A stretch of DNA of 38,284 nt from positions 1 to 38,284 of the forward strand of contig CALKYH010000014.1 in NCBI GenBank assembly GCA_938003595.1, written 5' to 3'. Positions 7,495 through 15,075 of this stretch are shown piece after piece. Within the stretch, counting starts at the first letter, position 1. Every line of letters starts with the position of its first letter. Source of the stretch: an uncultured bacterium (GTDB lineage: Bacteria; Planctomycetota; Phycisphaerae; Phycisphaerales; UBA1924). Below the pieces are notes generated by a model that was not told the origin of the DNA, did not search any database, and worked only from the letters and a program-made list of their open reading frames with translations. Position numbers and translations under genes: made by a program.

Positions 7495-8997
7495 ATGACG
7501 ACCGCCACCGCCCGCTCGACCGCCGCGACCGCCGGGTCGCTCGGTCAGGAACTGCAAGCCAGCCCCGCTGTCCGCCAGGCGGTGGACACGATCCTCAAGG
7601 AGCTGGAGGCCAGGCGCTCGCAGATCACCGAGGTCCGGGGCCCCCGCTCGCCCGAAGCGACCGCGGCGTACGAGGAGCAGATGAAGGCGGCCGGCGAGAG
7701 CCGCGGTCGCGCGCTGCTGTACCCGTTCCTCGGTTCGGGCCTGGGCAACGGCGCGCTGGTGGAGCTGGCGGACGGCTCGGTGAAGTGGGACATGATCACC
7801 GCGATCGGCGTCAACTTCTTCGGGCATTCCGACCCGGACCTGACCCGCGCCGCGATCCACGCCGCGATGAGCGACATCGTCATGCAGGGGCACCTGCTGA
7901 CCAACGGCGACGCGTACCAGTTCGCCCAGACGCTGCTGACCGAGGCGAAGAAGAACAGCCGGCTGGCGCATGTGTTCCTGGCGAACGCGGGCGTGATGGC
8001 GAACGAGAACGCCCTGAAGATCTGCTTCCAGAAGCACGCCCCGGCGTCGCGGGTGATCGCCTTCGCGCACAACTTCATGGGGCGCACGGTGACGATGTCG
8101 CAGATCGGCGACTCCCCGGCGAACCGCGAGGGCCTGCCGCTCTCGACGCTGGTCGACTACATGCCGTTCTACGACCACGCGGCCGCGAAGCGGATGGGCG
8201 GCGGCGACAAGTCCGGCCCGACGCGGTTCATCGACATGTCCGTCATGCACCTGCGGCAGTACATCGAGCGCTACCCCAAGCAGCACGCGTGCTTCATCTT
8301 CGAGCTGGTGCAGGGCGAGGGCGGCTTCAACACCGCGCCGCCGGAGTTCCACCGCTCGCTGATGGAGGTCTGCCGCGACGCGGGCGTGGCGGTCTGGGCG
8401 GACGAGGTGCAGTCCTTCGGGCGCACGACCTCGATGTTCGCCTTCGAAGCGCTCGGGCTGGGGCAGCTGGTGGATGTGGTGACGGTCGGCAAGATGCCGC
8501 AGATCTGCGCCACGCTGTTCACGGCGGACTACAACCCGCGCGCGGGCCTGATGTCGGCGACCTTCCTGGGCTCCAGCGAGGCGCTGCGCGTGGGCACGCG
8601 GATCATCGAGCGCCTGCGCGACGGCGACTACTACGGCGAGAACGGTCGCATCGCCAAGCACCTCCAGGCCTTCCGCGACGGCGTGAAGGCGATCGAGAGC
8701 AAGCATCCGGAGTGGTTCGCGCACGACGGCGTGGTGGCGGACACCGTGGACGGCATGGGCGGCATGATGCGGTTCACGCCATTCGGCGGGAAGAAGGACG
8801 CCGTGATGAAGCTCTGCCGCGCCCTGTACGACGAGGGCGTGATCGTCTTCTACTGCGGGCACGGCCCGTACCATGTGCGCATGCTGCCGCCGCTGGGCGT
8901 GATGAAGATGGAGGACTGGCCCAAGGTCTTCGCGCTGGTCGAGTCGGCGATGGGCAAGGTGGCCGCGGCGCTGGAGCGTGAGAAGTCCCGCAAGTGA
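7495..8997 (+). CDS. Class III PLP-dependent aminotransferase (AstC-like, probable succinylornithine transaminase)
   Basis: The protein has 500 residues. The class III signature ADEVQSFGRT is followed about 30 residues later by VGKM, in which Lys333 should form the Schiff base with PLP. TNGDAYQFAQTL and FIFELVQGEGG are further family landmarks. The N-terminus has about 60 extra residues compared with AstC/ArgD (roughly 400 residues in total). In the AST pathway, AstC transfers the amino group of N2-succinylornithine to 2-oxoglutarate. The position directly before AstA and AstD supports that assignment, but the sequence alone cannot exclude ornithine, lysine or 4-aminobutyrate as substrate. 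The start is well supported by GAGGAG 6 nt before the ATG. AstA begins 43 nt downstream. Confidence 0.85.
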   Translation: MTTATARSTAATAGSLGQELQASPAVRQAVDTILKELEARRSQITEVRGPRSPEATAAYEEQMKAAGESRGRALLYPFLGSGLGNGALVELADGSVKWDMITAIGVNFFGHSDPDLTRAAIHAAMSDIVMQGHLLTNGDAYQFAQTLLTEAKKNSRLAHVFLANAGVMANENALKICFQKHAPASRVIAFAHNFMGRTVTMSQIGDSPANREGLPLSTLVDYMPFYDHAAAKRMGGGDKSGPTRFIDMSVMHLRQYIERYPKQHACFIFELVQGEGGFNTAPPEFHRSLMEVCRDAGVAVWADEVQSFGRTTSMFAFEALGLGQLVDVVTVGKMPQICATLFTADYNPRAGLMSATFLGSSEALRVGTRIIERLRDGDYYGENGRIAKHLQAFRDGVKAIESKHPEWFAHDGVVADTVDGMGGMMRFTPFGGKKDAVMKLCRALYDEGVIVFYCGHGPYHVRMLPPLGVMKMEDWPKVFALVESAMGKVAAALEREKSRK

Positions 8998-9040
8998 TCG
9001 ACAGGCCCCGGCAGGACGCCGGCGGCGAAGGGATGTGTCT

Positions 9041-10204
9041 GTGTTGCTGATCAGACAGGCGAAGGCGACGGACCTGGACACGCTCATGAAGTGGGCGAAG
9101 ATGGTCCACTTCACGAATCTCCCCGCGGATCTGCGCGAGATCGCCAAGCGGATCGAGTGGAGTCAGGCGTGCTTCCAGGCGGTCTCGCAGGGCGACTCCG
9201 TGGCCTCGGTCCGGCGAGGTCGCGTCGGCGGCGCGGGGGGCGACTCGCCCCGCTTCATGTTCGTCGTCGAGGACACCAAGACCCGCAAGGTGGTCGGGAC
9301 CTCCGCGATCATCGCCAAGATGGGCTCGCCCGGCAGCCCGAACTACTACTTCCAGCTCCGCCGGCACGACTTCTGGAGCGAGGACCTCAAGACCGGCGCC
9401 CAGCACATGACCGTCAAGCTCGTCGCCGACGAGGACGGCCCCACCGAGGTCGGCGGCCTGATCGTCGCGCCCGACGCCCGCTCGGGCGGCGTGGGCCGGC
9501 TCATCTCGTTCATCCGCTTCCATTTCATGGCGCTGCACCGCGACCTCTTCGAGGACCGCGTGCTCGCCGAGATGATGGCGCCCATCTCCGACGACGGGCA
9601 GAGCTACTTCTGGGAGTCCTTCGGGCGCCGGTTCATCAACCGCTCCTATCGCGAGGCGGACCTGTTCTCCCAGCGCTCGCGCGAGTTCATCGCGGCGCTG
9701 TTCCCCCGCGAAGAGGTGTACCTGTCGCTGCTGCCCGCCGACGCCGTGCAGGTCGTCGCGCAGGTCGGCGACGACACCAAGCCCGCGCGCGCCATCCTCG
9801 AGCGCATCGGCTTCCAGTACCGCGACCGCGTGGACCCCTTCGACGGCGGGCCCCACCTCGAGTGCGCCACCGAGGATGTGCTGCCCGTGAAGGTCACCCG
9901 ACGCGCCGAGCTGCTCGGCGCCGCGCCCGCCGGGAAGGCCAGGCGCGAAGCCATCGTCAGCGTGGAGCGCTCCCGCGGCGGCGACGACCCGTTCCTCGCC
10001 ACCATGACGCCGATCCACGAGACCGCCGACGGCGTGCGCCTGCCCGCCGAGGTGATGAAGCTGCTCCACGCCGAGCCGGGCATGCAGGTCGGGATCACGC
10101 CGATGGACGAGGCCTGGCCCACAAAGAAGCCGGCGGCGACCGCCAAGCCCGCGTCCCGCAGGCCCGTCAAGCCCCGCGCCGCCCGAACGAGCACGAAGGC
10201 ATGA
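9041..10204 (+). CDS. astA: Arginine N-succinyltransferase AstA
   Basis: AstA transfers succinyl from succinyl-CoA to the alpha-amino group of arginine, the first step of the ammonia-releasing AST pathway. The family pattern is visible: LLIRQAKATDLDTLM at the N-terminus, GTSAIIAKMGSPG, GGLIVAPDARSGGVGRLIS, RVLAEMMAPISDDGQSYFW and GFQYRDRVDPFDGGPHLEC. The product is about 387 residues against roughly 340 for the enterobacterial enzyme. The extra length is mainly a Lys/Arg/Pro/Ala-rich tail (ending KPRAARTSTKA). The GTG at 9041 is preferred because GAAGGG lies 8 nt upstream; a GTG at 9035 is the alternative. The stop overlaps the astD start as ATGA, so the two are translationally coupled. Confidence 0.9.
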   Translation: MLLIRQAKATDLDTLMKWAKMVHFTNLPADLREIAKRIEWSQACFQAVSQGDSVASVRRGRVGGAGGDSPRFMFVVEDTKTRKVVGTSAIIAKMGSPGSPNYYFQLRRHDFWSEDLKTGAQHMTVKLVADEDGPTEVGGLIVAPDARSGGVGRLISFIRFHFMALHRDLFEDRVLAEMMAPISDDGQSYFWESFGRRFINRSYREADLFSQRSREFIAALFPREEVYLSLLPADAVQVVAQVGDDTKPARAILERIGFQYRDRVDPFDGGPHLECATEDVLPVKVTRRAELLGAAPAGKARREAIVSVERSRGGDDPFLATMTPIHETADGVRLPAEVMKLLHAEPGMQVGITPMDEAWPTKKPAATAKPASRRPVKPRAARTSTKA

Positions 10205-11775
10205 AGCACGCCTCGCTGCAACACCCCTCGTCCGACCTGATCGCCGGCCGCTTCGCGCCGATCGCCGGCGACGCGCTGCGGTCGATCAACCCAGCGGACC
10301 CCTCGAAAACCGTGTGGTCGGGCTCGCCCGTCGCCGGGCATGTGGACGAGGCCGTCGGCGCCGCGCGGGCCGCGCTGCACAACAAGGCCTGGGCGCGCCT
10401 GCGGCCCGAGGACCGCTTCGGGCTGCTGCGCCGCTACGCCGAGCTGGCGACCCAGCGTGCTCCCAAGCTGGCCGAGCTGATCTGCGACGAGACGGGCAAA
10501 GCCTGGTGGGAGGCGACGATGGAGGCCGGCGCCATCGCGGACAAAGTGGCCATCACGCTCGACCCGGCGCCGCAGATGGGCATGTCGCGCGTGTCCACGA
10601 TCAACCTGGAGCTGTCCTCCACTCGTCGAGGCGTGGCGAACTTCCGCCCGCACGGCGTGATGGCGGTGGTGGGGCCGTTCAACTTCCCCGCGCACCTGGC
10701 GAACGGGCACATCGTGCCGGCGCTGGCGATGGGCAACACGGTTGTCTTCAAGCCCAGCGACAAGACGCCGGGCGTGGGCCAGTTCCTCGCGGAGCTGTTC
10801 CACGACGCGGGCTTCCCCGCGGGCGTGGTGAATGTCGTGCAGGGCGGGGCGGAGGTCGCCAAGCGGCTCGTCGCGCACGAGGACATCGACGGCGTGCTCT
10901 TCACCGGCTCCTGGCCCGTGGGGCGCAGCATCCTGCAGGCGAACCTCGACCGCCCCGGGCGCATCGTCGCGCTCGAACTGGGCGGCAGCAACCCCGCGGT
11001 GGTGATGGCCGACGCCGACCTGCGACAGGCGGTGATCGAGTGCGTCCGCGCCGGGTTCGCCACGACCGGCCAGCGCTGCACCTGCACGCGCCGCGTCATC
11101 GTGCACGAATCCATCGCCGACCGCTTCATCCGCGCCTTGGCGGAGTGCGCCAAGGCCCTCACCCTCGGCGACCCGCGCGGCGTGGGCGACGCCTCGCTCC
11201 CTCCCGACAAGCGACAGCCCGTCTTCATGGGCCCGATCATCCGCGAGGAGGCCCGCGCCGCGGCGCTGGCGTTCCAGAAGTCCCTCGCGGGCGCCGGGGG
11301 CCGCGTTGTGCTCGAGTCCCGCGCCGCCGAATCGCCGACCGGCGGCTACTTCATCACCCCTGGCCTCGTCCGCGTGGACCGCTTCACCCGCGGCGACGAC
11401 GCCGGTCGAGACGCGGGCTGCGATGTCGAGGTCTTCGGGCCCATCCTGCGCGTCTCCACCTGCCGCGACCTGGACGACGCCCTCGACCAGGCCAACGCCA
11501 CGCGCTACGGCCTGGCCGCCTCGATCTTCACGAAGGACCAGGACGCCTCCGATCGTTTCCTGCGCGAGTGCCGCGCCGGCTGCGTGAATGTGAACACCGG
11601 CACCGCGGGCGCCTCCAGCAAGCTGCCCTTCGGCGGTCTGGGCCAGTCGGGCAACCACCGACCGGCGGGCTCGTTCTCGCTGGATTACTGTGCGTACCCG
11701 GTGGCCAGCATGATCGAGACCGGACCCGCCGCGACGACCGCGCCGGGGATGCGGTTCGAGGACGCGTGGCTCTGA
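10201..11775 (+). CDS. astD: N-succinylglutamate 5-semialdehyde dehydrogenase AstD
   Basis: This 524-residue aldehyde dehydrogenase should oxidise succinylglutamate semialdehyde to N-succinylglutamate with NAD(P)+. Catalytic Glu259 lies in ALELGGSNP and the nucleophile Cys293 in TTGQRCTCTRR; GQRCTC is the AstD-type form of the motif. GPFNFPAHLANGHIVPALA is the cofactor-domain signature. The ATG at 10201 overlaps the astA stop by 4 nt. With AstC-like and AstA this gives three of the five AST enzymes. AstB (succinylarginine dihydrolase) and a recognisable AstE are not in the window. The frame is open far upstream, but that part is the shadow of astA. Confidence 0.93.
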   Translation: MKHASLQHPSSDLIAGRFAPIAGDALRSINPADPSKTVWSGSPVAGHVDEAVGAARAALHNKAWARLRPEDRFGLLRRYAELATQRAPKLAELICDETGKAWWEATMEAGAIADKVAITLDPAPQMGMSRVSTINLELSSTRRGVANFRPHGVMAVVGPFNFPAHLANGHIVPALAMGNTVVFKPSDKTPGVGQFLAELFHDAGFPAGVVNVVQGGAEVAKRLVAHEDIDGVLFTGSWPVGRSILQANLDRPGRIVALELGGSNPAVVMADADLRQAVIECVRAGFATTGQRCTCTRRVIVHESIADRFIRALAECAKALTLGDPRGVGDASLPPDKRQPVFMGPIIREEARAAALAFQKSLAGAGGRVVLESRAAESPTGGYFITPGLVRVDRFTRGDDAGRDAGCDVEVFGPILRVSTCRDLDDALDQANATRYGLAASIFTKDQDASDRFLRECRAGCVNVNTGTAGASSKLPFGGLGQSGNHRPAGSFSLDYCAYPVASMIETGPAATTAPGMRFEDAWL

Positions 11776-11790
11776 CAAGGAGCGGGGGTC

Positions 11791-12096
11791 ATGAAATACA
11801 GGACGGAGTTCCGGCTCGTGGTGCAGCTGATCGCGGTCTATCTCGTGGCGAGCAAGCTGGTGTCATTTCTCGGCTCCGCCGGCAGCGCCTTTCTAGCTAT
11901 TGGCTATCAGAGGTTGGTGGCGGAGTCTGTCGGGGCGCCGGGCGTACTGGAAGCCTTCGGTGGTCAAGCCCTGTTGATCGTGCTGAGTTCGTTCCTCTCG
12001 ATAGGCCTCGGCGTCTTGCTCTTCATCAAGGCGGACTGGGTGTCGCGTCTGGCCCTTCGGCACGGGGAGCGGGGTGTTGTCTCACCCACGGAATAG
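11791..12096 (+). CDS. Small membrane protein of unknown function, last gene of the ast-like run
   Basis: The product is 101 residues with two hydrophobic segments, about 10-38 and 58-81. A charged KADW and a short basic tail follow the second segment. AAGGAG sits about 10 nt before the ATG, 15 nt after the astD stop, so it is probably translated from the same mRNA. Its codons are visibly less GC-rich than those of its neighbours (for example tttctagctattggctatc). I do not recognise a family, and a transport role would be a guess. Confidence 0.7.
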   Translation: MKYRTEFRLVVQLIAVYLVASKLVSFLGSAGSAFLAIGYQRLVAESVGAPGVLEAFGGQALLIVLSSFLSIGLGVLLFIKADWVSRLALRHGERGVVSPTE

Positions 12097-12162
12097 CCCG
12101 CTCAGGGTCCAATCTCCCCCCCGCCGGTCCCCCTGGAGGCTCCTGAGCAGCCCCCTCCCCCG

Positions 12163-12191
12163 GGAAACCTTCTTGACACCGGGGCATCTGA
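12163..12191 (+). promoter_or_regulatory. Possible ECF-type promoter (GGAAACC - 17 nt - TCTGA) before the Cys-rich genes
   Basis: GGAAACC (12163-12169) and TCTGA (12187-12191) are 17 nt apart and resemble the RpoE-like -35/-10 pair. A TTGACA at 12173-12178 overlaps it and could instead be a housekeeping -35, but no good -10 lies 17 nt beyond. Transcription would start about 10-15 nt before the ATG at 12210. An ECF sigma factor is encoded at 25121-25780, but no link is shown. Confidence 0.35.
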
Positions 12192-12209
12192 CCGAACACT
12201 GAGGTGCGG

Positions 12210-12629
12210 ATGAAGCTTCGGCTGGCCATCCTGTTCGCGGTCCTCGGCCAACTCGTGGCCGGGGGGCTCTGCGCCTCGATCTGCGCCCCGCTGCTCGGCC
12301 CGAGCGACTGCGCCGCCGCGGTCGAGGCGGCGCCCCAGCCCATGGGCTGCTGCGCCGAGCCGACTCCCGTGAGCCCGTGCGCGCCGGAGACGCCCCGGGC
12401 CCCGCGCCAGCTCCCTTCCTGCTGCTTCACGCTGCCGCCGGTCCTGCCGGCGACGATGTCCCCGACGCTGATCGCCGCGCTCGCGCCGGCGTTCGCCGAT
12501 GCGCCGCTTCCCTGGACGGCGCCGATCCTCGACGATCCGCGCCCGATCACCTGCAGCGCGGTGGACCCGCCGGGTCCGCCGGGCCGTGTGAACGATCGCC
12601 TCGCGTCGATGTGTGTCTGGACGATCTAG
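12210..12629 (+). CDS. Exported Cys/Pro-rich protein of unknown function
   Basis: The product has 139 residues. An N-terminal hydrophobic segment (KLRLAILFAVLGQLVAGGL) acts as a signal peptide or anchor. The rest has ten cysteines, two of them in CC pairs (GCC, SCC), and many prolines, with little predicted regular structure. GAGGTG lies 5 nt before the ATG at 12210; a GTG two codons earlier is possible. It precedes the metallothionein-like gene by 91 nt and probably shares its transcript. The layout suggests metal binding or disulfide-rich surface function. I recognise no family. Confidence 0.65.
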   Translation: MKLRLAILFAVLGQLVAGGLCASICAPLLGPSDCAAAVEAAPQPMGCCAEPTPVSPCAPETPRAPRQLPSCCFTLPPVLPATMSPTLIAALAPAFADAPLPWTAPILDDPRPITCSAVDPPGPPGRVNDRLASMCVWTI

Positions 12630-12720
12630 AGCGGCGCCCTGCGCCGACTCGTCGGATCATCGCCGCGCCGCGTGTGCGTCGCGGCCCTCCCAGCACACAC
12701 ACCCTCTAGCGAGGTATCCC

Positions 12721-12963
12721 ATGAACAAGCGTTCTTTCCTGGCGTCCATGATCGGTCTCCTGGCCCTGGGCGGCGCGGCCACTGCGCTCGCCACCATCTC
12801 CGGCGGCGCCCGCGCCGTGGCCGACTGCGGCTCGTGCTGCTGCTCGAGCGCCGAGTGCTGCTCCGGCGGCTGCTGCACCGACGGCGCCTGCTCCTGCGAC
12901 GCCTGCGGCTGCGATTGCTGCGGCGCCGCCGCGGCCGCGTGCTGCGGCTCCTGCGAGATGTGA
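12721..12963 (+). CDS. Exported metallothionein-like cysteine-rich peptide
   Basis: The 80-residue product has a signal peptide (MNKRSFLASMIGLLALGGAA) with a likely AxA cleavage after Ala34 (ARAVA). The mature part of about 46 residues contains 17 cysteines: C36, C39-41, C46-47, C51-52, C57, C59, C62, C64, C66-67, C74-75 and C78. They fall in CC, CxC and CxxC spacings typical of metal-thiolate clusters. There is no aromatic residue or histidine in the mature part. Classical bacterial metallothioneins are cytoplasmic; this one should be exported. KRSF before the hydrophobic core is a weak Tat-like pattern, so export in a metal-loaded form is conceivable. GAGG precedes the ATG. Tandem terminators follow. 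The frame extends upstream to 12613, but that overlaps the previous gene. Confidence 0.8.
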   Translation: MNKRSFLASMIGLLALGGAATALATISGGARAVADCGSCCCSSAECCSGGCCTDGACSCDACGCDCCGAAAAACCGSCEM

Positions 12964-12976
12964 CCCCGGTCTCTCT

Positions 12977-13014
12977 CCGACCGGCCGGCCCATGACGCCC
13001 GGTCGGTGTTTTTC
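12977..13014 (+). terminator. Intrinsic terminator after the Cys-rich genes
   Basis: CCGACCGG (12977-12984) pairs perfectly with CCGGTCGG (12999-13006) and is followed by TGTTTTTCT. It lies 14 nt after the stop of the metallothionein-like gene. Confidence 0.85.
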
Positions 13015-13026
13015 TATCAATGCTTC

Positions 13027-13063
13027 GAGCGGGCTCGCTTCTCTGCGGGCCCGCTCTTTCTTT
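13027..13063 (+). terminator. Second, tandem intrinsic terminator
   Basis: GAGCGGGC (13027-13034) pairs with GCCCGCTC (13049-13056), followed by a TCTTTCTTT tract. It immediately follows the first terminator, so the Cys-rich unit is well insulated from the ureohydrolase gene. Confidence 0.75.
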
Positions 13064-13089
13064 GCGCCGTTTCGGGCATCCCGTACCAT
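13061..13089 (+). promoter_or_regulatory. Putative sigma-70 promoter TTTGCG - 17 nt - TACCAT
   Basis: TTTGCG at 13061-13066 and TACCAT at 13084-13089 are separated by exactly 17 nt and precede the ureohydrolase ATG at 13101. The leader would be only about 5 nt, and no Shine-Dalgarno sequence is present. Confidence 0.45.
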
Positions 13090-13100
13090 GCCCGGCACCT

Positions 13101-14084
13101 ATGCCCCGAACGATCCTGCCCGACCCCCGACTCGTCCCCCGCTTCGCCGGGATCTGCACCTTCTGCCGCTATCCCCTCCTGGAGCAGGTGGCGCCGGAGA
13201 ATCGGCCGGTGGACTGGCTGCTCTACGGGGCCCCGTTCGACTCCGGCGTGACCTATCGCCCCGGGGCCCGCTTCGGCCCGCGCGCCATCCGCGACGCCTC
13301 GCAGTACGTGAAGCCCTACCACCTCGTCCACGATGTCACCGTGACGGAGGTCCTGAGCATCGCCGACGCCGGCGACGCCCCCGTGCGCATCTTCTCGTGC
13401 CACGAGAACGCCAACGAGATGGCCGCGTTCGCGACGGCGCTGCCCGACCCCAAGACCACGCGCCTGCTCGCCATCGGCGGCGACCATTCCATCGCGCTGG
13501 CGAACATCCGCGCCACCTGGGAGCGCCGGGGCCGGCCCAAGGGCGGGCTGGCGCTGCTCCACCTGGACAGCCACCTCGACACCATCGATGTCACCAATGG
13601 CGAGAAGTACAGCCACGCCTCGCCCTTCATCCGGGCGATCGAGGAGGGGCTGATCGACCCCAGGCGCATGCTGAGCGTCGGCATCAAGGGGCCGCTGAAC
13701 ACGAAGGCGGACCTGGACTACGCCCGGAATCACGGCGTGACGATCGTCACCTGCGAGCAGTGGCGCGCCGAGGGGGCGGAGGTGGTGCGGAAGTTCATCA
13801 GGGCCCTGGGCGACGCCGAGACCTACCTGACCTTCGACATCGATGTGGTGGACCCGGCCTTCGCCCCGGGGACGGGCACGCCCTCCCTTGGCGGCATGTC
13901 CAGCGCCGAGGCCCTGGGCCTGCTGCGGTCCTTCGCCGGGGTCAATGTGGTGGGGGCCGATGTGGTGGAGGTGCTCCCCGACCGTGATGTCGCCGGGATC
14001 ACCGCCATGCTGGCCGCCCATGTCGCCTTCGAGATCCTGGCCCTCGACGCCGTCCGCCGGGAGCCGAAATCGACCAAACGCTGA
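13101..14084 (+). CDS. Agmatinase/guanidinobutyrase-type ureohydrolase
   Basis: This 327-residue member of the arginase superfamily hydrolyses a guanidino group to urea and an amine at a dinuclear Mn site. Metal ligands are visible: His129 (GGDHS), Asp156, His158 and Asp160 (LDSHLD, with Ser where Ala is usual), and Asp246 and Asp248 (FDIDVVDPAFAPG). The N-terminal YGAPFDSGVTYRPGARFGP is typical of agmatinase and guanidinobutyrase rather than arginase. The substrate could be agmatine or 4-guanidinobutyrate; arginine is less likely. It lies close to the ast-like genes, giving a second possible arginine-derived route, but has its own promoter and is shielded by terminators. The ATG at 13101 is where family similarity begins. 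Confidence 0.9.
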   Translation: MPRTILPDPRLVPRFAGICTFCRYPLLEQVAPENRPVDWLLYGAPFDSGVTYRPGARFGPRAIRDASQYVKPYHLVHDVTVTEVLSIADAGDAPVRIFSCHENANEMAAFATALPDPKTTRLLAIGGDHSIALANIRATWERRGRPKGGLALLHLDSHLDTIDVTNGEKYSHASPFIRAIEEGLIDPRRMLSVGIKGPLNTKADLDYARNHGVTIVTCEQWRAEGAEVVRKFIRALGDAETYLTFDIDVVDPAFAPGTGTPSLGGMSSAEALGLLRSFAGVNVVGADVVEVLPDRDVAGITAMLAAHVAFEILALDAVRREPKSTKR

Positions 14085-14143
14085 AACGCCGGCGGGCCCC
14101 GCCCCAATAAATGGGGTCCACACCCTCGCGAAGGAGAACCGAA

Positions 14144-15019
14144 ATGGCCATTCCGACCGTCCGTCTGCCCTTCCTGTCCATGGTCGCCGCCGGACTTCTG
14201 GCGGGCTCCGGCGTCGCCTGCGCCGGCGATGCGAGCTACAAGCGCACCGCCGAGCTGACCGTCTCGCACCAGTCCCAGTCGGCGATCGAGGTCGAGGCCC
14301 GCAATGGGTCGATCGAGATCGTCGCGGACAACGGCGCCTCCGCAGTGACGGTCGTCGCCGAGATCAAAGCCCAGTCCCAGGAACGCGCCGACGGCGTGCT
14401 GGTCGTCGCCGACCGGGGCCCCGACGGCGCTCTGAAGATCCAGGCCATCTGGCCCGAGGGCAAGGCGCTCAACAACGAGGGCTGCTCCTTCGAGATCATC
14501 GTCCCCGACGCCAACGGCGTGACCGCCACCACGGCCAACGGCTCCATCGAGATCATGGGCCTCGGCGGGCTGGCGACGCTGCAGTCTTCGAACGGGCGCG
14601 TGCATGTCATGGGCCACAACGGCCCCGTGGACGCGGGCACCAGCAACGGACGGATCGAGATCGAGGACGCCGCCGGCCCGGTCAGCGCCAAGACCAGCAA
14701 CGGGCGCATCGAGCTGGATGATGTCATGGGCCCCGTGTCGGCCAAGACCTCCAACGGGTCCGTCTCCGTCTCGCTGGTGCAGGGCGCCTCGGGTCCGGTC
14801 GAGATCAAGACCAGCAACGGCTCGATCGAGTTCGAGTTCGCGCCCGGCTTCGAGGGGACGCTCGTCATGGACTGCGGGCGCGGCTCCATCGAGTTCACCG
14901 ACGCCGCCGGCCAGACCGTCAGGCAGAAGGGTCACTTCGAGCTGGAGATCGGCGCCGGCGGCCCTGTCTGCGAGCTGTCCACCTCCAACGGCTCCATCTC
15001 GGTGAGCGTCGAGGACTGA
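14144..15019 (+). CDS. Exported DUF4097-like beta-solenoid protein with SNG repeats
   Basis: The product has 291 residues. A signal peptide ends near the VACAGD segment. The rest is a repetitive beta structure: about nine copies of a turn of the form (T/S)SNG(S/R)(I/V)x(V/I/L), spaced about 20 residues apart (ARNGSIEI, TANGSIEI, SSNGRVHV, TSNGRIEI, TSNGRIEL, TSNGSVSV, TSNGSIEF, TSNGSISV). This is the pattern of the DUF4097 putative adhesin/solenoid family, whose biochemical role is unknown. AAGGAG sits 8 nt before the ATG. A small CCCCA/TGGGG hairpin lies at 14102-14116 in its leader. The next gene encodes a diverged, lipid-anchored homologue, so the two probably arose by duplication. Confidence 0.82.
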   Translation: MAIPTVRLPFLSMVAAGLLAGSGVACAGDASYKRTAELTVSHQSQSAIEVEARNGSIEIVADNGASAVTVVAEIKAQSQERADGVLVVADRGPDGALKIQAIWPEGKALNNEGCSFEIIVPDANGVTATTANGSIEIMGLGGLATLQSSNGRVHVMGHNGPVDAGTSNGRIEIEDAAGPVSAKTSNGRIELDDVMGPVSAKTSNGSVSVSLVQGASGPVEIKTSNGSIEFEFAPGFEGTLVMDCGRGSIEFTDAAGQTVRQKGHFELEIGAGGPVCELSTSNGSISVSVED

Positions 15020-15048
15020 CCGTTCTCGCCCCGGTCGATCCACGCGGC

Positions 15049-15054
15049 TAGTCT
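15049..15054 (+). promoter_or_regulatory. Possible -10 box TAGTCT before the second DUF4097 gene
   Basis: TAGTCT lies 21 nt before the ATG at 15076, with an AGGGAG ribosome binding site between them. No clear -35 is seen. The 56-nt gap also allows co-transcription with the gene before. Confidence 0.3.
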
Positions 15055-15075
15055 CTGGCCATCAGGGAGCGCCGC

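Noticed and set aside
12613..12720. Upstream extension of the metallothionein-like frame
   Set aside because: It overlaps the preceding gene and would bury the signal peptide; a ribosome binding site precedes the ATG at 12721.
13101..14084. Ureohydrolase as a replacement for AstB or as a true arginase
   Set aside because: AstB is a different fold (amidinotransferase type), and the N-terminal motifs point to agmatinase/guanidinobutyrase.
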